The position numbers were made by a program, and so were the translations under genes. Below the pieces are notes generated by a model that was not told the DNA's origin, searched no databases, and saw only the letters and a program-made list of their open reading frames with translations. From Scleromitrula shiraiana (lineage: Eukaryota; Ascomycota; Leotiomycetes; Helotiales; Sclerotiniaceae), in the NCBI GenBank assembly GCA_028455995.1, contig JABELC010000007.1:868001-932000 (forward strand): a stretch of 64,000 bases of DNA, written 5' to 3'. Shown in pieces: positions 1 through 10,305 of the stretch. Numbering within the stretch: position 1 is the stretch's first letter; every line of letters starts with the position of its first letter.

Positions 1-387
1 ATAAAAAGAATTCTTACAGTTTCATTATAAGTATATAGTACCATCCGTATACGACAAGATATCCTCGAGATATCTTGAATGTGGTTGATTTCACCGCCTT
101 TTCATTCGAATATGGCAGAAAAATGATGGCGGGGAAATTTTCCTTGGATACAAATTATTTACTGTATAGGATCGCGGCTAAAGCGTACAATTTATTATTC
201 CTTATTGTTACTATTCATTTATTCAGCTTCAAATTATTACAGTATGGTGTAGCTTCACGTACAGTATCACGCAAATATAGACAAAATTCGTGCAGCTATT
301 CCCATACTCTTGTAATTGGTGCTTGGCTGAGTTCTTAAAGTTTACAACTAAGTTCTAGAAACAAACCAGTGCTTTCCCTCTATCGTC
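1..387. other. Upstream region of the PRMT5-like gene
   Basis: AT-rich, with no supportable gene. A short open frame at 75-338 has no recognisable protein character. The stretch ends in the leader of the gene starting at 388 and probably holds its promoter. Confidence 0.5.
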
Positions 388-3162
388 ATGGCTTCTCAAG
401 ACCCCCCAATTGCTGAGATTGAGTCTAATACAGCCCCTGAGGATGTTCCCCCAATATTTTATATTGGACATCATGAGTCGAAAAGACCTTTGCCTGTTAC
501 AGATTTTCTCCTGCAACAGGCTTTAGATGTTGGGGTATGCATTATCTTTGCGCAATTCTTTTGGTTGTTTTCAATTCAGGCTTTCACTAACACTGCAGAT
601 CATAGTATGATATGCTTACAAGCCCCATCACAAGTCCTCATTTTCATTCGAGAGTGCTCACTTTAATCTCAAATTACCTCGCCGAGTTATCGGCCCTCGA
701 GTCGAGCCATGGCACAAACAAGTCAACTCCTTCAATTCCGATCATTCCCCCCTTGGATCCTGTCGACACACCTCTAACACCTTGTGATACTGTCTCACAG
801 CTCATCGCATATTCTAGCCCTTGGATCGATATATGTTCTCCAGATCCTCTAATTTCAAGCATCTCACGCCAGGTGTTGAATATCGAAATAGCATATGCAT
901 CTTTCTGTGGTGTTGGTAACGTTATCATACCTGGGCCTAGGACATATAGCAGCGGATCGATAGATAGCGATGGACTCCTTCAATATGCTCGTGCAATTCA
1001 AGAAGCACTTGTAATTGGAAGCTACATCAACATATCAATCCATATACCAATGTACGGCCATGAAGAGCAAAAAGAAATTACTGGGGACCTTTTGCCGTTT
1101 GCTAGATTTGACAGTCAGAAGGAGCAGAGCGGTAATAATAAGGAAGTTGATTTGTATGAAACATGGGATGCTTGGAACCTGATCCGGAATGTATGTAAAT
1201 ACAATTCCAGACTTTCAGTAGGTAAGAAATCATCTAAGCTGTATACCTCGAGCCTCTCATATATCTTTATCATTCATTGTTTTCTTCCCTGGTAAACCGC
1301 AAATTCACTTGCCGCAATAGATCGGATCCTCAGACTACTTCAATACAATCTTCTGGGATTATAGTCTGCTAAGCACTAACCATATTCCTCATTACAACCA
1401 GCTAACCAGAAACTACAGCATTGTCACTACCTCGTCAACTTTCAATCGAATCTCTGCAGTCTCGTTGGTTTGCCGAGCCATTAAGGATATTGTCTTTTGC
1501 CCCGTCAACATTCTTAAAGAATAAAGGTGGGCATCCAGTGTTGAGCAAGGCTCATCAAAATTTAATCACTCGCTACATGAAGTTGAAACAGGCTCCATGG
1601 CTTCTCTTGTGCGATGTCGGTCCCATACCTGGTATGGATGATCCAACGGAGCAGATCCCAGTAGCAGATGGGTATGTATCACCAAGCATTGTTCAAGATG
1701 CGTCAGGATCTGCATCGCCTACCCCAACAGAGGCAGCAGAACGTGCCAAGAAAGATGCAGCTAAAGCGCAGGCTAAACCGAAAGATGTCGCAGCTCATCT
1801 GGTATACCTTAGATATCTCCAAAGAAACCAGCCTCCTAAGACTGCAATTGAAAGTTTTGGCGCGGGCTACCAGGATTATTTGCAAGCTCCTCTGCAACCG
1901 CTGACTGATAATCTGGAGTCTATAACATATGAAGTCTTTGAGAAAGATCCTGTCAAGTACGATTGGTACGAGAAGGCTATAGTCCAGGCACTTTCAGATT
2001 GGTCAAAACATGGAAAACCTACATCCAGTCCAAGTGGCGCAGTTGTTATTACGGTAGCTGGTCCAGGACGAGGACCTTTGGTTACTCGAGCATTGAAGGC
2101 AAGTCAACAAACAGGAGTACCTGTTGAGGTATGGGCTGTCGAGAAGAATCCAAATGCCTATGTGCTTCTTCAAAGACGGAATGAAAGTACTTGGAATGGG
2201 GTCGTCAATGTCGTGAAAAGTGATATGCGCGCGTGGAAAGGACCACTCCGAAGTACAACTGGTCCAATTGGTCAGGCTTTGACTACAGGTGAAAAACTCC
2301 CGGCTTCACCGTACGGCAAAGTCGATATCATCGTCTCTGAACTATTGGGATCTTTTGCAGATAACGAATTGTCCCCAGAATGTTTGGATGGTGTTCAACA
2401 TGTGCTCGCTCCAGAGTTTGGAATCTCGATACCTAGTTCCTACACTGCACATATGACACCGATTCTTGCACCTCGCCTACATGCCGATATTTCCCATAGA
2501 GGAGCCACAGATCCTACTGCGTCGGATACCCCTTATGTGGTCATGTTCCATGCAATTGACTACTTAGCAACATCCGTTCCTGGACACCCTCAAATTCAGC
2601 AAGCCTGGGAGTTCACCCACCCACTCCCGGCCAATACTCTTCAAATTGCTGAAGCTCGACGGGGAGGCGGTGTAAGTGGTGGTGGTGGCGGTAGTATGTC
2701 AGGTGGCGATGGCGCTAATGAGCATAATACTCGATATTCACGATTGAAGTTTGTATGCAAAAACCGGGGCGTTGTTAATGGATTGGCTGGTTATTTCGAA
2801 GCCGTATTATATGATGGAGGCGTCGGAGGGCTTAACAAGGTCGAGCTGAGCACAAGGCCGGACACTATTGACGAGAAAAGCAAGGATATGACTTCATGGT
2901 TTCCCATTTTCTTTCCTTTGAAGGTTTGTTGTTTATTTTTATTCCCTCGAACGCATAGGACCAGTATTAACATCTTCACTAGAATCCATTGTATTTCCCC
3001 GATGATTCGGAGCTTGAGGCTAGCATTTGGAGACAGACTGATGATAGGAAAGTTTGGTACGAGTGGGTGGTGGAAGCTTTTGTAGTGGTTGGTCCTAATA
3101 AACGGGTGAGATTGGGTATGAGTGAGGTTGGAAGTAGTCGAAAAGTAGGCTGTCTCATGTAG
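388..3162 (+). CDS. PRMT5: Protein arginine N-methyltransferase 5 (PRMT5/Skb1/Hsl7 family)
   Basis: Type II arginine methyltransferase that makes symmetric dimethylarginine on Sm proteins, histones and other targets (family knowledge). Four exons are inferred: 388-534, 606-1221, 1410-2923 and 2983-3162, together 2457 nt (818 residues), a normal length for a fungal member. The SAM-binding glycine loop GPGRG lies near residue 471. The double-E catalytic loop, ELLGSFADNELSPE, lies near residues 564-577. The N-terminal third matches the TIM-barrel part and the end (WFPIFFPLK, then LYFPDDSELE) matches the C-terminal beta-barrel. All three introns keep frame; the first joins DVG to YDMLTSPIT. A glycine/serine-rich insertion near residues 671-688 is unusual. 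The gene converges on the SmF gene, whose product is a classical PRMT5 substrate class. Confidence 0.95.
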
Positions 3163-3500
3163 ACAGATACGTCTTGGTATTAAAACTGTTGTTATATCAC
3201 AGATTTTGCATGTGGTTCATGAATGAATGAAATTGTGATAAGTTGGAAGGTTTTCGATAAATATCAAATTCAGTATACCTTGACTTGCAACCACAAGCTT
3301 TCTTTTGCTTTACAACGCCATGTCCTCAATATGCCATTTCAAAGTGCCGAGAATATATCCCCTTCGCTCTCTATCTTACTTCACTTATAGATGCCGGCGT
3401 TTACCACGATCTAAATAGCTCCAACCACATAAGTAGCCATTGATTGTCCTGCCATCCTTCAACCTTCCTTGCGTTTCATCATGCCATTATTTTCATAGAC
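3163..3500. other. Convergent 3' spacer between PRMT5 and SmF
   Basis: Holds the 3' untranslated regions of two facing genes. No coding sequence or repeat seen. Confidence 0.5.
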
Positions 3501-4040
3501 TCATCCATCCATCTCCGTATCCGCGCCGTTCTTCTTTGCTGCGGCCGATATGTAAAGCACGTTATTGCATCTATTCAACACCATAATTAGCCTCCTCTCT
3601 CAGCATCTCAACTCATCCCATCCATCCATTGTTTATCCCCCTTTCTATCCTCTGCAAACTCTAGCCCTTGATGATAACCCAGAACAATTGCGATCTAAAA
3701 CATAGAAATCGAATATTCGCATACCTAATCAAAACCTGTCCCAAAGTACTCGTCATCTCCGAATCAATCCACTCCTCCGCGCCCGATAATTGAATATTCA
3801 TATAGCTGTCGATGCTAACAAGCTTTCCCTTATATTCGGTTTGACCACCCCACTTAAGTCGAACTACTACATCTTCGTTCACACTTTCGCATAATTAGTA
3901 TACATACTTCGGTCCTGGAGCCTGGATGAGAATAAACATACAGGTTTTGTAGGAAAGGTCGGGGATTTATTGGTACGAACTGTGGGAAATGTTTGTTAGC
4001 ATAAGGGAATATAATGGGAGAAGGGTGAATTTACACTCAT
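3501..4040 (-). CDS. SMX3: Small nuclear ribonucleoprotein F (SmF)
   Basis: Core Sm-ring subunit of the spliceosomal U1, U2, U4 and U5 snRNPs (family knowledge). On the minus strand four exons are inferred: 4040-4035, 3979-3942, 3883-3725 and 3570-3501, together 273 nt (90 residues). The protein begins MSFVPINPRPFLQNL, then has the Sm1 motif (VVVRLKWGGQTEYKG, DSYMNIQL) and the Sm2 motif (GQVLIRCNNVLYI), and ends with a short tail finishing TEMDG. The first coding exon is only six bases (Met-Ser). The start is supported by the near-identical N-terminus of yeast SmF proteins. If exon 3 is read on without the 154-nt third intron, the RCNN motif is lost, so that intron is needed. Confidence 0.93.
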
Positions 4041-4419
4041 GATCGCGACCGTAGGGGGGAGAGTTGAGAATTGGTAATTGACGTGGGTAAACGCGTTGGA
4101 GGAGGTGAGGTTCTATTATATTTCTGCTGCCTTGCCTTAATGGAAATTTTTAGCGAGGCGAGGCTGAGGTTGGGAGTTTTAACAACACAACTTCCAATGA
4201 AACAAACAAAATAAGAGAGTAGAATCCAGTTTAAATCCACGTCTTTTCTGATAATTACAATCCGATTCATTGATTATTCAAACTTTTCAAAATGTGGTGT
4301 GATGCAGGTTGCTTTAGTTTAATTTGGCAATACGACTCGCATTCTGGTAACAAACAGGTGACCTACATCTACCTCGTAATATAGAATGCCCCCAAACTCG
4401 TTCCCTTTAGATAGATATC
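4041..4419. other. Spacer: SmF promoter and CZIB 3' end
   Basis: Lies between the SmF start and the stop of the next minus-strand gene. No coding region; a short antisense-like frame here is not convincing. Confidence 0.5.
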
Positions 4420-5137
4420 TTAATTCCTCCTAATCTCCCACTTCAAATCCTTAATACTAACCTCATCTCCAGCCTTTTCATCGTAATCAAACCATTCCCC
4501 ATCCGTTAAGTCAATAGCTGTAAACTTGCTTCCACTCTCAGTTCCACTCGCTAGCCATTCTCCCTAAACAAACAAATGAATTGGTTATGAAATATAGAAG
4601 TGATGAATGATATATACCTCTGGTTTAAACTCCACGAGTTCGAGACCTCGGCAGTCGAATTCTATGACCTTTTGTCGAGTTGGAGGAGAGGCCGCCTGAT
4701 ATGGAATTGGTGAAGATTTTACAGTGACAGAGGATTCTCTCTGTATATCAGATTAGTTCGCCTTTTCAATATGTTGAAATGGTACAAACCTTGCATGATT
4801 TGCACTTCCAGACAAAGTTGGCTTCTCCCCTGCTTCCACTGATCTCATTTGCTTCCTAAATGCCATGTTAGTCTGCAAGCTCGATATCCAAGATGATAGT
4901 TGACAATTATACGAAGTTATACAACTTACAAAACGATTTATGTTTATGAAGTTTGGGTGGACTTCTCTGCATGACATACATTGGACTTTGAATGTATACC
5001 AGAAGTTATTTTCGGGGGTGTCATATGGAACGAGTTCGTTCACACTGTATATTGAGTTAGCTAGAAAATATATTTAATAATATCCCCGGCGCATCTATTT
5101 ACCCAGATAGATCAGCAGTGAGATTAAGAGTTAGCAT
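4420..5137 (-). CDS. DUF866 / CXXC zinc-binding protein (CZIB family)
   Basis: Small conserved eukaryotic zinc protein of the DUF866 (human C1orf123/CZIB) family; its cellular role is poorly defined. Five exons are inferred on the minus strand: 5137-5103, 5044-4930, 4855-4790, 4740-4618 and 4563-4420, together 483 nt (160 residues), the standard family length. Visible family signatures are YDTPENNFWYTFKVQC, the paired CxxC motifs CMSC and CKSC that bind zinc, FVWKCKSCKRESS, EFDCRGLELVEFKPEGEW and the terminal SIKDLKWEIRR. The start ATG gives MLTLNLTADLSG, which matches the family's amphipathic first strand. It shares a 238-bp divergent upstream region with the PPR-like gene. Confidence 0.93.
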
Positions 5138-5375
5138 CTTTCGATTTATATTGTTTTGAGTTTGTTGTCACAGAAAATCATGGAGGGGCAGGAAGAGGGG
5201 TTCTTTGAATTTATGACACGGATTTCTAAAAGCGGCGGCCAATCGCGAGAGTCAACCGAGTTGACCTTGAAATTTATTAATGGTGTAGTGCTAAAACTAG
5301 AAAAAGTGAACCTCAATGCGACAACGAATAAGTTCGGTACAACGACCACAGTAACCTTCCAAGTATGCTACGATA
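5138..5375. promoter_or_regulatory. Short divergent promoter region (CZIB / PPR-like gene)
   Basis: Only 238 bp separate the two divergent start codons, so both promoters must lie here or overlap the genes. A 90-codon plus-strand frame beginning at 5156 runs through it into the next gene in another phase and is probably not translated. Confidence 0.45.
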
Positions 5376-7697
5376 ATGCAAAGTTTATGGTCTCGAGCAG
5401 CGCAGACCGGATCATCATGTCACTGTAGAACCTGTCTACGAACGGCCACGACAATTATAGCTCGACGAGGTTCAATTGCAGTAGGAAAAACTAAAGTTAC
5501 TGTGGGAGATATATTCACGGCATGTTACTCTACGATACTTGCAACTGCCGCGGTCGCAGATTCCAATGTGAAGGCCAAGCGAAGGGAGCAATGGGATCGA
5601 ATGATTACAGAAGCAAAAACTGGGGTGTCTGCAGATAAAGCCGAAGAACATCGAGGGGAAGAAGGAGGAAAGGAAAACCAACTACCTAAAATCAATAATG
5701 GAATATCATGGTCTCCTACAAACTTGGTGCAATCTTCCAGAGCTGCTGGTACAGGATCTATATCATGGAATATAAGTAATTGGAGTTCATTGTCCTCCGT
5801 TACTAAACTGGAGACGCAACCCGGAACCATGAATTCAGATACACCTTCGAAGAAAGTAGAACCTTCCACTGAACTTCTAGCCTCAGATGAGGAAGATTCA
5901 ATGTTCGAGTCGGGGAAAGGCGAGGAATGGCTCGATGAAGATATACCTTATACAAGCCCGTTAAGCCCCCGTGAGCCTAAACTTCGAAAGCATTTAGATA
6001 AAATGGAAGAAATGACTGCGGTGTTAGTTTCCCAGTTATTGGAAATTACCAAGCAGTCACCTATAGCTGCGTCATTGCATTCTGCAAATACTGCGGTTTT
6101 CCTTGAGACTGAGAAAATGATGTCTCGTATCGACGAACTGTATGACGGAACATTCCAACTGCCAGTATATCACACACTGGAGAAGGACAAGATTGCCGAA
6201 GAAAGGTCTCAATTGCACCGAGCGTTGAAGTTTATCTTCACGAACACACTGCCTAGTGAAAGCAATCTCAATTTGATTCTGGCGAAGATATGTTACAATC
6301 TTCTCGTGGCTTCAGCACCACCCAGCATTATTACTTATAATTACCTGATCGAACAATTATCACGGCTGATGCTACATGATCATGTTCAGGCAATTATTGA
6401 TTCATTTCTGTATCACAGCCGCTTCAAGCCCACTTCAAAGACTATTCAGGTCATTTTGAACCATTATGCCATCACGAATGATTTAGAAGGTTATCGATCT
6501 GTTATCAGACGTATGAGAGCAGTCGATGGTGACATGAAGATCATGCGGAGACATAAGGACCAGCTCGTTGATCCTAAAATTGTGGAATGGGCAACAAAGA
6601 GGGGTCGAAATTTGATCATCAGAGACGGTTATTTGAAACAGAAGGTGCCACGAGATACGCCGATTTTCAATACTCTTATCAGTACAAGTCTCAAAATGAC
6701 CACAACCAGACAGTCAGTTATGTATGTTCGTGCGGCTTTGCGTGAGAACCAAAAGGTAAAGCCGCGGGTATTGTGTGATGTCGTGACGACTTGCGTGGCC
6801 GAATTGGACCACGTTGCTGGAGAATCACTTTTAAATTCAATTCTGTCTTTGTGGAATACATATAAGGGCCCACCATCTCTGATCACTTTATGCAAAAATA
6901 CACGGTGGGCTTTACGTGGGCTCTTGCATCTTTGCGGTATCAGCACAGATGAAGATTTACCAAAGACTCTCCCTATCGATGTATCTAGGTGGGCTTTGGG
7001 AAGACTGCTGTTTTATCTCAAGCTTGGTTCAGCTCGCGATTCTGTCGACCGTTTTGCACAACGAACAACTGAACTGAAAGCTGCATTGGGATTACCAACG
7101 AGTTCTGAAATATCTGTAGGCGCAAAATGGAAGGAATTTGGAGGCGTTACTGTCCATGATTATATCCCTAAAGTAGCTTCGTTGGACGAGCCTGGACCAC
7201 CCGAGACTAGCATCAGCCAGTCTCTCAGCATTCTTAAAAGGTTTTCGCACACCGAAAAAGCCCGCGCAAAGAAGCAAAAATATACGGCTCGCCAGGCAAG
7301 GAGAGTCATGATACAAGCTTTAGAATCAAAGATAGGGTTCGAGCATTCGAAACTACTTTCATATGAGATGAGTCTAGTTTCATGGCATTATGATCAACTG
7401 CGTAGATACTGGAGATATCGATATCATCTTAGAGTTCAAAACCGTCCTTTCATCTCAATGGGAGATAAGCTTGCTATTGTATGCGGCATGGCGAGATTGC
7501 AAACCCTGCATAGATTGGCGCGAGGCGTCGATGATACTGGTCGGTATATCAAGAAACTGAGGAAACACGCGAAAAAGATGGAATTGGAATTGAAACTGTC
7601 ACGGAAACCTTTTAAGATAAGAAGGATCAAACAATTGAGGAACTATGTGGCTTCTGTCCGACGTCCATATCTGTCACAAATAAAGAGTATGGGTTAA
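5376..7697 (+). CDS. Mitochondrial pentatricopeptide-repeat-like protein
   Basis: Single-exon frame of 773 residues. The first ~35 residues (MQSLWSRAAQTG... TATTIIARRG) are rich in Arg, Ser and Thr with no acid, typical of a mitochondrial presequence. Residues ~60-200 are low-complexity and polar. From ~200 on it is helical, with degenerate PPR-like repeats; the clearest is around SIITYNYLIEQLSRL (nt ~6325-6380), followed by a second unit around PTSKTIQVILNHYAI. The C-terminus is strongly basic (KKLRKHAKKME, KIRRIKQLRNYV), which would suit an RNA- or mitoribosome-associated factor. I do not recognise the exact orthologue; the mitochondrial RNA role is inference from family resemblance. Confidence 0.75.
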   Translation: MQSLWSRAAQTGSSCHCRTCLRTATTIIARRGSIAVGKTKVTVGDIFTACYSTILATAAVADSNVKAKRREQWDRMITEAKTGVSADKAEEHRGEEGGKENQLPKINNGISWSPTNLVQSSRAAGTGSISWNISNWSSLSSVTKLETQPGTMNSDTPSKKVEPSTELLASDEEDSMFESGKGEEWLDEDIPYTSPLSPREPKLRKHLDKMEEMTAVLVSQLLEITKQSPIAASLHSANTAVFLETEKMMSRIDELYDGTFQLPVYHTLEKDKIAEERSQLHRALKFIFTNTLPSESNLNLILAKICYNLLVASAPPSIITYNYLIEQLSRLMLHDHVQAIIDSFLYHSRFKPTSKTIQVILNHYAITNDLEGYRSVIRRMRAVDGDMKIMRRHKDQLVDPKIVEWATKRGRNLIIRDGYLKQKVPRDTPIFNTLISTSLKMTTTRQSVMYVRAALRENQKVKPRVLCDVVTTCVAELDHVAGESLLNSILSLWNTYKGPPSLITLCKNTRWALRGLLHLCGISTDEDLPKTLPIDVSRWALGRLLFYLKLGSARDSVDRFAQRTTELKAALGLPTSSEISVGAKWKEFGGVTVHDYIPKVASLDEPGPPETSISQSLSILKRFSHTEKARAKKQKYTARQARRVMIQALESKIGFEHSKLLSYEMSLVSWHYDQLRRYWRYRYHLRVQNRPFISMGDKLAIVCGMARLQTLHRLARGVDDTGRYIKKLRKHAKKMELELKLSRKPFKIRRIKQLRNYVASVRRPYLSQIKSMG

Positions 7698-8482
7698 GAA
7701 CCTCCGATTGAAGTTAGAGGATTAGATGTTTGCATAGGTACATGAGAATGGCGCATTGGAGTTTGAGGGCCGAAAATATATCTATAGGCGGTTTGCAGCC
7801 ACGGTGCTTTTTTGACTGTGAGGATCTGGTTAAGGAGATTCGTATATATAGCCCATATTGGCAATATGTAGTACACATGATAACGTGCTGTTCATTGTTC
7901 ATCTATGAGTTTAGATTTTCTGAGATGGGTCCGAGTAAGCGTGACTAATTGTCGTTCTTGGAGACAGATTTTGTATAGAAGGGAAACGAAACATGTACAT
8001 AACTGTCTGTACAGTCAGCACGTGACCTTACGTCACGTGCCCGTTGGGGAGATATATACTCTCGACGGCGTACAACACCCTTCTTGATCTCCTTGAACAT
8101 AATAATACAATATAGAGAATACCCCATATTGTACAGTTCCATACCCCCGGAGTCATACAAACAATAACAAAAACGCAACTCGAAGTTTCAAATATTTACA
8201 ATAATTGTATGTTCTTGCCATTGCTATATCTATTTGATGTATGGGACCAATTTTCACTTATTGGCTTGGGCTTCTATGTCAAACTTCACGTCTACTGAAC
8301 TCCCTAGCTTCAGATTGTCTTCTTCGTCCTTCTTGTGCTGCTTGTGTTGATAAATTGCGCACGAAACCACATTCATATGATTCCCTTGTCAGAATGAAAG
8401 GAGCCGAATACATCAACCTCGTCCAAAATGGGATGACTCTAAATTGATTCACATATATATAGATGTCTAAGATGATAGTCAT
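7698..8482. other. Convergent spacer between PPR-like gene and QNG1
   Basis: About 785 bp facing the 3' ends of two genes. Contains only short unconvincing frames, plus the E-box palindrome listed separately. Confidence 0.5.
8018..8040. promoter_or_regulatory. Inverted repeat of two CACGTG E-boxes
   Basis: GCACGTGAC at 8018-8026 and its exact reverse complement GTCACGTGC at 8032-8040 are separated by 5 bp. Each arm contains CACGTG, the core bound by bHLH factors. The location between two convergent 3' ends is odd for a promoter element, so function is uncertain. Confidence 0.4.
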
Positions 8483-9658
8483 CTAATACCAAATGCTTCG
8501 CGTGCGATGATGGGGTATCTCTTCTTGTCCGGCCTTTTCCCTTTCCTTCATCGTGTCATATAGGAAGAAATCTATCAGGATGGCATTTACCTTTGCCTCT
8601 GGATGATTCCTTACTATTTCTCTTCTGATCAATTCTACACACCATATACTACAACCTGTTTAAACCATGATATTAGTGTCCGGTCAACCATCAACCCTCA
8701 CCAGATGGGGGGAAAAAGACATGTCATATATCTTACCTCTCAACTGCACTTCCCAGCTACAACCACTTTCGATAATCTCTCCTCTCTTAATCTTACTCTC
8801 CAAAGCAGGCGCATACCATATGCACCCCAACGAGTTCAAGATCTGAGGAATTCGATAATCCGCAAACATAGTAATCTTATCAATATCATCAAAGCGACCC
8901 CAACCCTCCCCCTCAAATGCGGCCCACAAATCCGCCACACAAATCTGAGCCCGTTTAAGAAGTCTGACCTCCTTCTTCTTTTCAAACGACACTACATCGT
9001 TAAAACAGGGGAAATCAGACGCCAGTAGGTTTACAAGGGCGGCCGCGGAATGATTGCTGGCTTTGATGACGTTGCTGAAAGAACAGGAATACCGCTTGTA
9101 TAGAATCGTGCCTGCTTCTCGGAGGAGAGTCAACCGTGTGGAGAGAAGTGGCATGGGCTCATTGGTACATGATCGGAATATATGCGCGAATACCTCTTCG
9201 GTGAGCTCATCTTCGTTTTGCCAGAAATCAGATGAAGTGATGGGATAACCCTCTTCTAGACCTCTTTTCAACGCAGCCACTAAACTCCAATATCCGGTAT
9301 ATTTCTGACCTTGATATTCAATGGCGAATCGCTCGTCATCTGGTTGAAGACTCCAGAACGAAAAGTTTAGGAGATCCATGGTGAAGATGAAGTTGACGGT
9401 GCTTTCGTCTTTGGCTTTCGGGTGGAGATCATGTGATGACCATGTTTTGGTTGAGTATTCTTTCTTTTGCATCTGGGCATAGATGAGAGATGCTGCCGCT
9501 TTGGTATGGGTCATGTCTATGGCTACATCGATGGAGTTGTTGTAGACGTATTCGGCACTTTCCAGAACACGGGTTTCAGGGATAGAGGGGGCAGTGGGCT
9601 TTTGAAAATGTTGACGGAGGAGCTCGAGAAGCTCGGGGTCAGCTTCATCATCAGACAT
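8483..9658 (-). CDS. qng1: Queuosine salvage protein (DUF2419, queuosine-nucleotide glycosylase)
   Basis: Family enzymes release queuine from queuosine 5'-phosphate so that it can be reused for tRNA modification. Two exons are inferred on the minus strand: 9658-8737 and 8655-8483, split by an 81-nt GTAAG...CAG intron, giving 1095 nt (364 residues), a usual family length. Family features include LNFSFWSLQPDDERFAIEYQG, YTGYWSLVAALKRGLEEG, PLLSTRLTLLREAG, DIDKITMFADYRIPQIL and, in the second exon, VNAILIDFFLYD followed by PHHRTRSIWY at the C-terminus. Without splicing, the frame would lose that conserved end. It is divergent from UBA2. Confidence 0.92.
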
Positions 9659-9971
9659 GGTTGGTTGGAGTCAAATTTGTCTAGAGTAATTCTATGTGGT
9701 GTGGTATGGCTCTGGGAGGCTCTTTTGATGTTGTCCTTGTTTTTGAAGTCACAGAAGGCTTATCCTTGAGTAGCTGTAGCTGTAGGCGGGGTATAAATTT
9801 CCTCCTATATGTATTTATGTGGGTACAGTGAATACAAGAAAATAGACAGAGATTCTCAAACTCCTTCCATATCGAGATATAATAAGCTTCTTATGAGCTG
9901 ACTTGAGCCCAAGTTCGATTTGTATTATATGACAGAAAATATTCAAGTAACAAATTGTACAAACTCCAGGC

Positions 9972-10007
<36 letters not shown>

Positions 10008-10305
10008 AAAGATCAAAGAATGGTCACTCAAAATTGAAGGCTGAATGAAGCTGAAGCTGAACCTTGAAACTGAAGCACAGACCCCTCCTCATATACTCAG
10101 ATAAGAAAAAAGTAAAGAGATATCGCTTATCTAATCAGGGCGCGTTGGTAAAGGTCTATGGGAAAGTAGAGCCTTAGCCTCAGGTACCATCTCAACTTCT
10201 ATCTCAACTGCCGATCTACAACAGTTTAAAGAGATAGTTTCTATCAATCCTTTCTATTTTGACCGTTAAAACGGTTTCTTGCGTCGTCGCAAGGTCGATT
10301 CCAAG
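9659..10305. promoter_or_regulatory. Divergent promoter region of QNG1 and UBA2
   Basis: 647 bp between two divergent starts. Carries the CAT microsatellite listed below; no coding sequence. Confidence 0.5.
9972..10007 (+). repeat. (CAT)12 microsatellite
   Basis: Twelve perfect tandem CAT units in the QNG1-UBA2 intergenic region. Confidence 0.97.

Noticed and set aside
5156..5428. 90-codon plus-strand frame before the PPR-like gene
   Set aside because: Overlaps the true start in another phase and lies in a short divergent promoter; no family resemblance.
7714..8178. Several 60-77 codon frames on both strands between the PPR-like gene and QNG1
   Set aside because: Short, overlapping, and none with recognisable composition; treated as 3' untranslated and spacer sequence.
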